From Candolleomyces eurysporus (taxonomy: Eukaryota > Basidiomycota > Agaricomycetes > Agaricales > Psathyrellaceae), in contig JANBPK010000919.1 in assembly GCA_027579435.1 (NCBI GenBank), forward strand, positions 62,001-126,000: a stretch of 64,000 nucleotides of DNA, given 5' to 3'. This document shows positions 1-11,101 of this stretch, in pieces. A program made the position numbers and the translations under genes. The notes under the pieces are model-generated. The model ran no database searches. It saw only the letters and a list, made by a program, of their open reading frames with translations, and had not been told where the DNA came from. The stretch's first letter is position 1; each line of letters opens with the position of its first letter.

Positions 1-279
1 CTACGTATCAGTCACGATCACACAACACAAAAATGCATGGTTGCCGGTTGGTTGGTTTTGTACAAGGCTCTCGGTGGTAGACTTCTACTTTTATATCCAA
101 GCAACACGTTGCAGTAATTCACTGTTACCTCGGGTCTTCTTTGTTGTTGGCTGCGTGTACCTTAGATAGAAGCGATTGCTTCATTAATTCATTAGGACTA
201 CATGTGCGGTAGATATCAGTATGAAAAGAAAAAATCAAATCATAGTTTGGGGATGTGTGGCAAAAAGGTTTTTTTCGTG

Positions 280-2388
280 TCAAGGATCTGCATTGAGCCT
301 CCAAATCCAAACCGTAGACCGAGTTCCTACTCCTACAATCACCCGACCGTCACAGGTCATCGCGGTACACAGGAGGCGAGGGCCTCCCGGTTTGCTCGAA
401 TTCGCCAACTCTACCTCCCAACCCTTGAGCATTGGTGGTTTGAACACGGGAAGTATTCGTNCCCCCCTCCTGCCGCGTTTCAGCGTCGCGCGCTTTGCTG
501 CTGCTGCTGCTGCCACCTCTCGCCTCTTCACCCAGGTGCATCTCGTCTGTCGCTTCAGCCAATTCATTGCTCGTTTCATCAAAGTTCAGTAGGGAATCCT
601 TGTGGATAAGCTCCTCCCTGACTTCATCGAACGTGGGCATCTCCCGTGGATCGAGTTGCGCGATACTCGTAATGAGGAAGCGATCGGACTCTGGGAAGGC
701 GGTAAGGGCGAGGGGGTCATGCTGTCGCGAGACAAAGGCGTGAAGGTGCGGGACCACGTATTGGTTCGGGACAGGTGGGAACGAGTAGATTGTAATAAAT
801 TTGAAAGAGGCTGTTGGCAGGAGTGTGAATTCGGTGAAGGGATCGAGGGATAATAGACGCCTTACAGCTCTCTAGGTAATCCTGTGGCAACAAGATTAAA
901 GAATGAAGGGGAAAGACTTTCAATAGAAAGGCAACTCACAGAGGCACAGCCTCGGAAGAACGGGTGCGCAGAGTCTAGATCTTGTTGCAAGGGAGGGAAG
1001 AACCGGTTCATGCCTAACCATCGCCAGACGATGAATTCGCCCGGCTCCAAATAGGTTTTCTTGTTGGTAGAAGAACCTGGGATATTTCTCATCATTGCTG
1101 GGGCACTATGGGTTAGAAGGATGTCATGATCCAACCTGCAAAGATGTACATGAGGCCTGAGATACAAACAGATGTGTGCCCCAGAAAGAAAAAGAAATAC
1201 CATGTTACGGACAACACCCTAGCTTTATGGAGGCGTGAGCTGCTGAAGAGAGGCTTGTCTTTTCGAGTAATCTGGTCGGTATTAATGGCCCTCGCATCCC
1301 AGATTTTGACGCATCTATCCATCTGTATTGACGAATATCTATCTGTTGAGAACATAACGAAATAGAAAGGAAAGAAACTTACGCCGCAGGTGGCGAGGAG
1401 AGGCTGGTACGGATGGAACGCCTATTACAAAATGAGGATTATTGGAGTCGAAAGCAGCTTGAAGAGCTCACAGCTCCAAGGACAGCAGCCTGATGACCAC
1501 CAGACCTCCCGCCCATCAAGACGATGATGCACCGACCAAGCCCGCTCCCCTCAGGCTCGTTTATGTGTAGACCATGAGGAGCACCAGCAAGGCTGGGTTG
1601 CTTGCTCGGGGGCCAATGAGGGTTATTGGGCTGCCTAATGGGTTGGAGAGTCAAATCATAGATCCTGGTGGTCTCATCTCGGGAGGTCGAACAAAAGAGG
1701 TGAGGTATGGTGGGATGAACAGCAAGAGATGTTATAGCCTGATACCAAAGAGATATGAGTGGCGTACAGAGAAAAAGGCAGGTCGAGACCAGGCTCACTC
1801 CTCCGTGGCCACGTAGATACCCGGCCATTCCCGTGCTTTCTGGATTGTAGATGTACAGTAGACTTCCCCGGCTGATGAGGACAAGAGGCTGGTTGAGGGC
1901 ACTGTGGCCCAACACCCACGCAACACAGATCTTGTCTGCAGGGATCAGCTTCTCTGGTGGCTCCTGTACAAGTGTCATAAGTCATAAAAATACAGATGGA
2001 GGTGCCATTGAGACCTTTGGTAGGTCAATACGTATTGGCTGCCGTTTGCCAGTGGTGAAAAAGATGTAGGCAGAGCGCTCTGCCCCGATCGCAATGGCAT
2101 CCTGGTACTTTGCCACTATCTGGGTCCAAGCCTCCCTGTTTGTCTCAGTATTCATAGAGCCGTCCCAGAGGGTAGCTAAAGACGATGTTGCCCAGGGAAA
2201 GCACGCGAGGCTACGAAAGTTGGGGGCATCTGCAGCTTGAGACTGGAAAACGCATGAGCTCCGATTGAGGTATGCCATGCGTTACTTACAGATATCTGTC
2301 TAGATATTCTGAATGGTCTAGCATTATCTGGCAGGCGTCTGTACCAAGGTTCATTCTGATCAAATGGTTGAGTTTGCAGCGAGGACAT
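280..2388 (-). CDS. EED: Polycomb protein EED (PRC2 WD40 subunit)
   Basis: EED is the WD40 propeller of Polycomb repressive complex 2. It binds methylated H3K27 and supports the Ezh2 methyltransferase in the nucleus. Reading from the ATG at 2388, spliced exons give the EED hallmarks in order: STSRDETTRIYDLTL, a long insertion, GRSGGHQAAVLGA then FHPYQPLLATCG, MDRCVKIWDARAI, WRWLGMNRFFPPLQ, FFRGCAS, and a last blade ending TVWIWRLNADP. Exon 1 ends in a GTAAGT donor near 2289, and the introns I traced are about 45-85 nt. An acidic, serine-rich insertion precedes the last blade. An N at 461 breaks the frame there; omitting it joins the two halves exactly. The gene shares a 104-bp promoter with NDUFA11. 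Family assignment is confident. Some exon edges are not resolved. Confidence 0.85.
461..461. other. Ambiguous base in last EED exon
   Basis: A single N lies next to a run of six C. The EED reading frame before and after it differs by one base, and omitting the N restores it. Confidence 0.85.
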
Positions 2389-2492
2389 GGCTGCAAGGAG
2401 GTGGGTTCCCAAAAAGGCAGGTGGCCTCCCAACAAGTCCCGATGGCGGCAGAGTTTGTCCAATCCAGTCTCTCCCGTTGAAAACCTTTACTC
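2389..2492. promoter_or_regulatory. Shared divergent promoter EED / NDUFA11
   Basis: Only 104 bp separate the two start codons, which face away from each other. No clear TATA element is visible, so initiation is probably from a compact pyrimidine-rich core (inference). Confidence 0.6.
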
Positions 2493-3085
2493 ATGTCGCC
2501 CTCACCCAGCGCCGACCCCTCCTCCGGCTTCGACCCAAAACCTGTCCTCCAGTATGCCTCGACGGTAGGCTTGCAAGCTGCAGGTGTCGGACTCTTCGTC
2601 AGCACCCTCCAGAATGCGCTTGGAAACCACAGCAAGGGCGCCATGGGTGTCGTGACGCGAACCGGGGGCACCATTGGTTTCTTTGGTTCGTATCTCTCTG
2701 ACACCTAGTCCACGACCCCATGTAACATACTGCTATTCAGCTGCCATGGGCTTCACCTTTGCTGCTACGGAGGCAGTGGTGCGCAACACTCGAGAGCAGG
2801 ACGATGCTCTCAACGGATTCGCTGGTGGATGTGCCGCTGGATTTTTGGCAGGCTTGCGGCGTACGTTTCCCCCTTTCCTTTCATTGCTCTCATGATGCTT
2901 ATTCGTGTGCAGAAAAATCGCTGCCCGTGGCATTTGGAGGATGTGCAGTCGTCGGAGGCGCAATGGGAATCTTTGATTACTCTGGCCAGCTATCCGGTGT
3001 CCAAGAATCCCGAGAGGAGCGACGAAACAAGTTCTTCAAGAAGCCACCAAAGCCCATTGTCGAGCTCGAACCTACCAGTGCATAG
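2493..3085 (+). CDS. NDUFA11: NADH:ubiquinone oxidoreductase subunit NDUFA11 (Tim17 family)
   Basis: This is an accessory membrane-arm subunit of mitochondrial complex I in the Tim17/22/23 superfamily. Three exons (2493-2685, 2741-2860, 2913-3085) splice in frame at GT-AG sites. The product has several short hydrophobic helices rich in Gly and Ala: the stretch around VGLFVSTLQNALG, then GFTFAATEAVVRN, GFAGGCAAGFLAGLR and FGGCAVVGGAMGIFDYSG. A basic tail with KKPPKPIVELEP follows. About 161 residues fits fungal NDUFA11 (the 21.3 kDa class). The Tim17-like glycine-rich helices could suggest a translocase subunit, but the REQDD..N.FAGGCAAG pattern and the short soluble tail favour complex I. It is the right half of a divergent pair with EED. 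Confidence 0.8.
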
Positions 3086-3383
3086 GGGGATATCATCCCG
3101 TATTACCATGGATTGTAGATACTAGACGCGTCCTAATTTCGCGGGTCCAATCAACTTCTTTTCGCCGTTCCCTAGGACATACAACCGGCCCTGCCCCTTC
3201 CGAACGCAAGTGGTTTTCGTACAGAATCGATACAGAACGCTGTCAACTCGGGGCCAAGTGCTAATGATTGACAAGGCTTAAGATGCCTCAAATGTAGGTG
3301 CCTACGTGGGCTCATCAAAATTATATGCGGCGGACAAGAAAAACTACTCCAGGCCAACTCTCATGTACGGGTATCCCAAACTG

Positions 3384-5675
3384 TTACTTGCGCGGTATAC
3401 CGTCTCCACCCGATATATCCTCGTCTATGTACATGTCATCTGCTGCTGTTTGTTCCAGCTCCATCTGCTTTGCGGCCTTTGGATGATAACGCTCGGTGAT
3501 TTGCACATTGTACCTTCCCCAGAACTGTTCCCAACCAGCGGGTGTCCTTTGGGGAGCCTAGCGCACATGGAAGAGGGTGAAAATCGTTCTTTATTCCTTT
3601 GAAGGGCATGCTCACCATTTTGGACAACGCTTCAAATGCTGCTGCCTGGTTCTCTCCACTAAGCTGGTCTCCACCATGAAACGCTAAAAAGTCGGAAAAG
3701 GTTTCAACATCCTGCTCGTCTGTCCGTGCCGGGTCCTCTTCCTCTTGCTCAGCCTTTAGCTGTTGCACTCTCTGCTGGACTTGCTGTCGTGCCTTTTCCT
3801 TGCGGTGTGCGATGCCACCTTTCTTGCGGGCTTCCATGAATTCTGTGCGCTTCGTTTGACCCATGTATGTCTTCCAAGAATTGAGAGTATGGTGAGGAAT
3901 CTGTCCGAGTGAATAAGTGGCTGAATGGTTTTAAGCAAACTTGCGGCCGACCTGTTTATGAACTTCAACAGCAATCTCGTGTTCTAGTGCCTCGGGGTTT
4001 TTCTTGCAGACTTCGAAAGCTATGGCCACAGCGGCCTGCAGCTCATCCGCCGTATATTTAAATGCTTGCTTTGTGACGGGAGCCGTGGCGGGTTTGGGTA
4101 GTTGTTTGGGTGACGGACGCGGCAGCGAGGGTTTCAAAGTTGGTGTTGGTTGAGAGGCCGATGGAGTCGATACCCGTTTCACCCGTTTGGTTGGCTGAGA
4201 GGATGTCACAGGCTTTGATTTTGACTGTTGCAGTTTCTGAGATAGAGGTTCGTCTTCCGAATCTGAACTGGGGGAAGGCGAGGCAACCCGTTTGCCCTTC
4301 GCTTTGACCTTTTTTGAGGGAGGATCAAATGTGTAGTATTTGTAGTCCAGAATTTGGCCTTGGTCGATGCAGTCGTGAATAAATTGTCCTCTGACTGCAG
4401 GGACACCAGCAGAAACAGCGGATTGCAAGTAGTTCTGGTAGTCTTTCGTATTCTTGCCGACATTTGCAAATAGTATCACGAAGTTTGCATCCACAAGGTT
4501 TGCCTCAATAGTACCACCGTTTTTCTGTGACGATGTTACAGTTGAAGTCAGATGTGCAAGGGAAAAAATGCTCATACCTTGATACTTGTCACCAGTTCCG
4601 CCCGTCTTGGATAGCCGACTTGAACGAAGAACTTCATGGGCACTCCTGTTCGACGCTTTGTGAATAGCGGATTGTATGCCGGCGACGATTCGGATGATCT
4701 CAGCGAGGACGGCGGGGGCTGTGAAAATGAGGACTTCCTCGATGATACGCTGGATCCTTCTGGCTGCTTTCCCCAGGCCTTTGCTGAAACAGGCCGGTCT
4801 GCACGAGCACGCTTTTCCATGTCGACATCACCCATCGTGGGTGGGGGAGTGTAAGTAGGCATCAGATTCTGAAGCTGGGCACCCTGAGCTTGTAGGTCTG
4901 GCGAGGGATTGTGTGCGAGGACATCAGCAAGGGCCATAAGAAATGTGCCTTCAGGTACGACTGGAACACCAGACACAGCATTGGCAGGGCTATTGTTGGC
5001 TCCGTTGCCAGTCTGCGCAAGGGGCTGGATGAAAGGCTGGCTTTGGCGCGGTTGCGACCCATTCAACGTGCCGCTCGGTGCAAGCTGCTTTGAGCCTGAC
5101 GAGGAAGGCTTTCCATGGGATGGTTGCGGCGTTGGAGTGGGTGGATGCGCAGGACTCTGACGAGGCGTAGGCAAGGGGCTTCTTGCAGTAATCTGGATCA
5201 GCATATGAATTAGGGAGATTTGAATGCGCTGACTTTTGCTCTGGCTCTGAGGGATCCTCGATGTCATCGATCGGAAGGCCATCGTCGACCGTCATGAACT
5301 CGCCCCAGTCATTGTCTTCCCTGAGAATGCGTTTTGCTTCCACGCACGCGGCGACCCACTCGTACCGTAGGACTACTTTGTTACCATCCCTGCTCCAGAC
5401 GCGAATGAATTGTTTCCCCATCGGCGTCTGGTCATTGACAAGAACGACGTCCGCGTCTTTTGGATCCTTGCTGATTATTGCACCCCCTTTCTGCGGACTT
5501 TTGTGAGTGCCTTCTCGACTACCAGATCCGTTGTGTACCAGACCTTCAAAAGCTTCGCGATCCGGGGACGCCCTATAATTCCTTCGGCCTGTGTGAAGAC
5601 CGAGAGGGGCGTGCCGTTAGGATTCAGGAATATATGCGGTGCATTTTGGGTAGGTGGATGGGAGCTCGTGCTCAT
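3384..5675 (-). CDS. Rap1-like BRCT/Myb protein
   Basis: Rap1 proteins act at telomeres and as transcription regulators. From ATG 5675, the N-terminus reads IFLNPNGTPLSVFTQAEGI, then across a short intron KGGAIISKDPKDADVVLVN and YEWVAACVEAKRIL, a BRCT-type fold. A long Pro/Ser linker follows. A second BRCT-like unit has MKFFVQVGYPRRAELV, KNGGTIEANLVDANFVILF and FIHDCIDQGQILDYKYY. After a basic linker come two helical segments of Rap1-Myb type: YTADELQAAVAIAFEVCKKN leading across a 51-nt intron to IPHHTLNSWKTYMGQ, and ETFSDFLAFHGG leading to PQRTPAGWEQFWGRYN. The stop at 3384 follows GGDGIPRK. Two BRCT units are more than the usual single one. A Rap1-type identity is inferred; a generic BRCT protein is the alternative. 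Confidence 0.65.
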
Positions 5676-6021
5676 CGTGATGCACTTGGTGGAAACAAGG
5701 ATTCGGAGGAACGCAGCAAGTCGCGTCAGCCGAGTGGCCTCCGGCGTGGTTTCTCACGGCGAGCGCACAGCCCACACCCACTTTATCTACCCATTGCAGC
5801 AGATGGTAACACCGTCGTTATATCCGGTCAACTCACAGTGCGTAATCCGCGGTGGCCAGCGACGCTGTCAAATTAGATGTGATCCGCGATATGCACGACT
5901 CCAAAATGCTTCTGGAGAAAAAAAAAGAATGCCATAGTGCTCATATTGCCTGCATGATCATGATATTGGAATGTACAGAAATATAGAAGAGCATAGCGAA
6001 TACAAGCGAAAAAACCGCTGC
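5676..6021. other. Gap between RPS16 3' end and Rap1-like start
   Basis: This 346-bp stretch should hold the RPS16 terminator and the Rap1-like promoter, both read leftward. I see no gene in it. An A-rich tract (eight A, about 5920-5927) lies near its right end. Confidence 0.5.
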
Positions 6022-6561
6022 TTAACGGTAACTGAGATAGAGAGTCAGGATGGCAAGATGCACATGGTATCAACAGAACGCACCTCTTTTGCCTGCGAGC
6101 ACGAGCACCATGACCACCGAATTTCTTGGGCTCCGCCCGTCTGGGGTCGGCAATGAGAAGTGCTCGGTCGTATGCAACCAACTTTTTCTTCAACTCCATC
6201 GCGCTGAATGCGTCGACATACTTGGCGTAGTATGCAACCAGTGCCTTGGCAATAGCCTGTCGGATGGCATAGACCTGCGAGGTGTGTCCTCCTCCCTTTA
6301 CCCGAACACGGATATCGACTGCGGTGAAAGCATCTTCGCCTGCAACCAAAACGGGTTCGTAGACCTTCAGTCTGAGGATCTCGGGTTGGACGAGTTGGAT
6401 GGGGGAGCCGTTGACGCGAATGATACCACGACCCTCCCTTGCGTGGGCGACTGCAGTGGCAGTCTGTAATATTGCGATAAGACGGTGGTGGTGGCCTTTG
6501 ACATAGTAGAACGAACCTTCTTTTTGCCGAAAGTCTGAACGGCCTTGACTGTTGAGGCCAT
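6022..6561 (-). CDS. RPS16: 40S ribosomal protein S16 (uS9)
   Basis: This small-subunit protein contacts the P-site tRNA through its C-terminal tail. Exon 1 encodes [16 protein letters not shown] short intron is followed by [39 protein letters not shown] and the tail [13 protein letters not shown] last intron (GTGCGTTC donor, CTATCTCAG acceptor) adds the final S-Y-R and stop at 6022, matching the invariant uS9 end. Without this last intron the frame would run on for about 50 unrelated residues, so the three-residue final exon is the right reading. The gene diverges from mitochondrial uL4m, giving a cytosolic and a mitochondrial ribosomal protein one promoter region. Confidence 0.95.
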
Positions 6562-6829
6562 GATGTACGATGAGGTTGGGTGAAGAGCTGAGGGGCACTC
6601 AGTATTCGAGCTCGCAGATTACGGCGCTGAACGCTGCGTACCTTGTTCTTGAGGTCCCTCGAGGTCGTCAGCGATAATAATGACAAGAGCCGGCAAGAGC
6701 TGTGGCTTGAGACAGCTGCCCAGTTTTTTCGGAGTTTGCCGACGGCATTGCCAGGGAGCAATTGCTGACAAATCAGTAAGCGTTCGGAACAAATCTGTGT
6801 GCTGGCCGACGCGCTCGACGTTCACGACG
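6562..6829. promoter_or_regulatory. Shared divergent promoter RPS16 / mitochondrial uL4m
   Basis: These 268 bp lie between the divergent starts of a cytosolic and a mitochondrial ribosomal protein gene. No element is recognised with confidence. Confidence 0.55.
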
Positions 6830-7800
6830 ATGTTGGGACGAACACTGACAGAGGTACGCTGCTCTTACTGTCTCGTGGACCGCTCATGAAAGAAGTCACT
6901 ACAGGCTTTCTCATCTCTACGTATCCAATGTCGCGCTGGTGCATCGACATCCAGCCGCTTGGTCCGGGCCAGGACACTTGCCAGCTCTGCTAGCACATCC
7001 TCGTCTTCAGAAGGTACGTCAACCATTCTGTTCTTCAGTGGCTTATCTCATAGGCTTCCGCAGCTCTACCTCTTGCTCAACCGGTGCTCGTCGAGCTTAC
7101 CCCACCTCTCAAGCAGTTCGGAGATGCCCCACGAGCGGAAGGAAACGTTGTCTCCCTGGATCCTACCGTATTCAACCATCCCATCCGTCGCGACATTCTT
7201 CACCTTTGTGTGATCCAACATCTGGACGGTCTGAGGCAAGGAACAGCCAGCACGAAGACCCGAGGCGAAGTCCGTGGCTCCGGCGCCAAAATCCGACCAC
7301 AAAAGGGAAGCGGACGTGCTCGTCTCGGTGATGGCCAAAGTCCAATGCTCTACGGTGGTGGTGTTGCCTTTGGACCGAAGCCTCGCGACTTCAGTACAAA
7401 GCTTCCTCGGAAAGTCATTCAAATGGGCATGCGGGTTGCCCTGAGCGCCAAACTCAAGGAGCGACACCTGGGAGTGATGACTCGCCTCGACTGGCCGAAT
7501 GGAAAGACCAAGCACCTCAAACAGAAGATAGAGCTTCTTGGTCTCCGCAAGACTCTCTTCATCACTGGTGAGGAGCAAGTCGCCACTGGTTTGGAACGAG
7601 CGATTAGGATGCTCCGCGATGTCTCTGTGACAACAGTTGACAAGGTCAACGTTTACGAGCTCGTGAGGTGGGAGCGAGTTATTTTGGACCTGAAGGCCGT
7701 TGAGCACTTCGAAAATACGCTTCGGAAGGGTGTTCCTGTGGGGACCCTACCGCTACTTTCCGAAGTAGTGGACTCTCCTTCGACTGCGAGCGTCGCATAG
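6830..7800 (+). CDS. YML6: Mitochondrial large ribosomal subunit protein uL4m
   Basis: This is the mitochondrial homologue of bacterial L4. The start is placed at ATG 6830. Exon 1 (MLGRTLTE) joins across an intron to AFSSLRIQCRAG and an Arg/Ser-rich, acid-poor stretch, a good mitochondrial presequence. A second intron of 50 nt (GTACGTCAAC donor, TTCCGCAG acceptor) leads to ALPLAQPVLVELTPP. The body has the L4 signature RQGTASTKTRGEVRGSGAK, QKGSGRARLGDG and GGGVAFGPKPRDFSTKLPRK. The GTG at 7084, where the long last exon could seem to begin, is internal and not a start. Product is about 270 residues, usual for the family. Confidence 0.93.
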
Positions 7801-8065
7801 TAATTGTTTTCCCGGGCTATTGGCTATAGTAGGCTACCCTTTCATTCTCCTAATCACACACACTCCTGTATATGTTATTGTTAAGGCTTTACATAGACAA
7901 CTTTGCATATATGACTTAGGATGTGTTCGGCCAGCGCAATTGAGAGGACACGAGCACGTGACGCAGACGCGTTTCGCGTTTCATTGATGAGTGTGCGAAT
8001 GACTCCAGTCCGCGTCGACCTTGACCTCGCCGCCAACAGCAAACAACACACCCCACTGCCCAACC
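7801..8065 (+). promoter_or_regulatory. RAD51 upstream region with E-box and MCB/E2F-like elements
   Basis: CACGTG lies at 7955-7960, ACGCGT (MluI cell-cycle box) at 7967-7972, and overlapping TTTCGCG (E2F/SCB-like) at 7972-7978. They sit about 90-110 bp before the RAD51 ATG. ACGCGT is the MBF target in yeast DNA-repair and S-phase promoters, including RAD51; use of it here is inferred. Confidence 0.6.
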
Positions 8066-9370
8066 ATGTCCCAAGCGTACGAAGGCTCGCAGCATGTAGA
8101 AGGAGACGAGGATTACCAGTTCACAGGCCCTCTTCTTGTCAGCAAGCTCCAGGAAGCCGGAATTCATGCCAACGATGTCAAGAAACTCGCGGAGGCTGGC
8201 CTGAATACAGTAGAAGCCGTCGCATTCACGCCCAAGAAGACTCTCTTAGCCATTCGGGGTATTTCAGAACAAAAAGCGGACAAAATCCTTGGTGAAGGTC
8301 AGCATATGCTCACAGTTCAGCCACCTCAGGCCGCCTGACCGAAAAGCTTAGCCCAGAGGATCGTCCCCCTTGGCTTCCAAAGTGCTACAGAAGTGCATGC
8401 CCGCCGATCAGAACTGGTGCATATCACTACAGGCTCTAAACAACTCGATGCACTTCTTGGTGGTATGTGTCATTAGCCCTTCTCTCTTGCCTCGAGCTCA
8501 CCGAAAGCCGCATATAGGTGGTATCGAAACTGGGTCTTTAACAGAGCTTTTTGGCGAGTTCAGAACAGGAAAGTCACAGCTGTGCCATACCCTAGCAGTG
8601 ACATGCCAGCTCCCAGTACATATGGGTGGCGGTGAGGGCAAGTGTCTTTATATTGACACGGAGGGCACCTTCCGTCCCGTTCGTGCTCTCGCCGTTGCAG
8701 AACGGTATGGCCTGAGCGGGGAGGAAGTTCTCGACAATATCGCTTATGCTCGAGCATACAATGCGGACCATCAACAGCAGTTGCTCACCAGTGCTAGCGC
8801 CTTGATGTCCGAATCGAGGTGAGACCACTCAATCTCCTGCGAAAAGACAGGACACTTACGACCTAATGCAGATTCTGCTTGATCATTGTCGACTCGGCTA
8901 CCGCTCTTTACAGAACAGATTTCAGTGGCAGAGGGGAATTGTCTTCACGACAAACACACCTCGGAAAGTTCCTCAGGACATTACAGCGGTTAGCTGACGA
9001 GGTATGCAACCCCGTTTTGTCTAACAGCGGAATGCGATGACATATAACCCTTCCAGTTCGGTATTGCTGTGGTTGTAACAAATCAAGTGATGTCCACGCC
9101 CGACGCCGCTGCCGGACCATACGCTGGAAACGAGAAGAAACCCATTGGTGGAAATATCATGGCTCATGCTTCCACAACTCGGTGAGAGCAGACGCGTCGG
9201 TTTTATCGGCCTATGACTAACTCTTCCGCTCGTCTGACAGATTGCAGCTCAAGAAGTCACGGGGAAACACTCGTTTGTGCAAAATTTATGATTCACCTTG
9301 TCTTCCAGAGTCAGAAACCACGTTCGCGATCCTGGCAGGCGGTATTGGGGATCCAGAAGAGGAAGCATGA
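8066..9370 (+). CDS. RAD51: DNA repair recombinase RAD51
   Basis: RAD51 forms ATP-dependent filaments on single-stranded DNA for strand exchange in homologous recombination. The N-terminal helix-hairpin-helix region reads [18 protein letters not shown] and [15 protein letters not shown]. Intron splicing then gives [19 protein letters not shown] and [17 protein letters not shown]. The Walker A motif is GEFRTGKSQ and Walker B is [12 protein letters not shown]. The DNA-binding loop 1/2 region includes [13 protein letters not shown] and [13 protein letters not shown], and the end is [12 protein letters not shown] followed by [15 protein letters not shown]. At least five introns, all about 50-60 nt, splice in phase. 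The start ATG at 8066 gives [12 protein letters not shown]. All core catalytic motifs are intact. The upstream region carries a cell-cycle box. Confidence 0.96.
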
Positions 9371-9665
9371 TCACGTTCGGGGCACCCTCCGACTAAGCGT
9401 TCCAGTCATCTTGTAGTTTTAGTACTAATGACTTTAATTATGCGTGACCTGGATTACTGTAACAACAATTGCATGCTCTATGGGTACATGACATGTGGAA
9501 ATGTAGGTAGATATGCAAAAAAAAAGATTGAATGAGGCTTCCAGTTGAGTGGTAATAAGGATGAGAGTTGAGTGAGCATCCTCGAGAGAAGGTGCATGCA
9601 AATGATAATACAGTAGATTACAGACCGTCCGTGTCGGATTTTCTTTTGGTGGAGATGATGTTGGT

Positions 9666-11101
9666 TTATGTGAGGAAACGGGTGAGGATATTGGCATCGG
9701 TATTGCTGATTCGGTCCTTCAGCTGGCCCATGTCGGTTGGACTAACGTCGGCGATATCGGCCATGACATAGGCAACCTCTCCCTTGGAATCGGAATATTG
9801 TTTTTCGACGTTGTATGGCGATAATGCGTCGTTGATTTGCTTGAGCACACCAGGCTTGTTCCTGTGGACGTGGCAGACACGGATTTGGTTGTCCTGTCCA
9901 GCAGCAATGGCACGGAGATCGACTTCGGGGAAGTTGACGGCTCCGATGGTGGAACCATAGCCAAGGTATCGAGACACATATTGTGAGACTTCCTGGCCGA
10001 TCATTCGCTGAGCTTCTTCGGTCGACCCACCGATGTGAGGGGTAAGGATGACGTTAGGGAGGCTGCGGAGAGTAGAAGCCCAGGAGTTGAGCTCATCGCC
10101 GAAGGGGTCACCGTTGGCACCAGGTTCATGGGGGAAGACGTCGATCGCGGCTCCAGCAATGTGTTTGGACTGGAGTGATTCGATGAGAGCAGGAATGTCA
10201 ACGACCCTGCCGCGAGCGTTGTTAATGAGATAAGATCCCGTCTTCATCTGCGACAGCTGGTCGCTGGAGATCATGTTGATCGTCTCTGGCAATTCAGGGA
10301 CATGAAGGGTGACGAAATCGGACTCCCGGAGAAGATCTTGAAGGGTATCGACCTGGCGTGCCTGACCGAGGGGCATGATGTTCAAGACATCGTAGAAGAG
10401 CACCCTCATCCCGAAAGCCTCTGCAAGAACAGAGAGCTGGGAGCCAATGTGGCCGTAGCCAACGATGCCCAGAGTCTTGCCGCGAATCTCCCAGCAGTTC
10501 TTGGACTGCTTGTTCCAGACACCTGTCTTGAGCTCGTAAGCCCGATCAAAGAGCTGACGAGAGAGTGCGACGAGCTCTGAGATGACTAGCTCTGCAACAG
10601 AGCGAGAGTTTGAGAAGGGGGAGTTGAAGACTGGAATGCCTGCTTGGGCTGCAGCGTCCAGATCGACCTGGTTCGTGCCAATGCAGAAGCAGCCGATGAC
10701 AAGAAGCTATGGAACGTAGTGAGCAAAGTTTCGGCGAGATATATATGAGGGATACTCACCTTCGACGCAGCCTTGAGCACCTTCTTGGTGATCTTGGTCT
10801 TGCTACGGATGCCGATGCCATGGTACGAGCCGATCTTCTCGAGGAGCTCCTCCTCATTAAAGGCTTTGGCATAATGATCGACGTGGTATCCCTGGCTTCT
10901 GAACGTGGCGACGGCCTCCTGGCTGATATTTTCGAGGATCAGCAACCTCAGATTCTCGTTCTCGAGAGGGTGGAGGGTTTTCGGGGCACGGATGGCCGTA
11001 GGTTCGTTTGTACGTCGACGGGCATAGAGATCGTGGAGGGGGGAACCAGCTTGGGGGGAGATGGAGGCACCGACAGAGTTGATGTTGATTGGGACAGACA
11101 T
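9666..11101 (-). CDS. SER3: D-3-phosphoglycerate dehydrogenase
   Basis: This enzyme oxidises 3-phosphoglycerate to 3-phosphohydroxypyruvate with NAD+, the first step of serine synthesis. ATG 11101 opens MSVPININSVGASISP. One intron (about 10708-10760) interrupts after KVLKAASK and rejoins at LLVIGCFCIGTNQVDLDAAA. The NAD-binding fold shows GIVGYGHIGSQLSVLAEAFG. Catalytic regions include NNARGRVVDIPAL, AGAAIDVFPHEP and TPHIGGSTEEAQ, holding the usual Arg and His. A C-terminal ACT domain (RVCHVHRNKPGVLKQIND to the end) is the serine-sensing regulatory part. Length and order match fungal Ser3/Ser33. It is divergent from HIS7 over 153 bp. Confidence 0.95.

Noticed and set aside
202..609. Plus-strand open frames over the end of EED
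   Set aside because: They mirror the EED exon on the other strand, contain low-complexity Cys/Ala runs and match no family.
7084..7086. GTG at 7084 as the start of uL4m
   Set aside because: Two upstream exons with an ATG and a typical mitochondrial presequence splice in phase to this exon.
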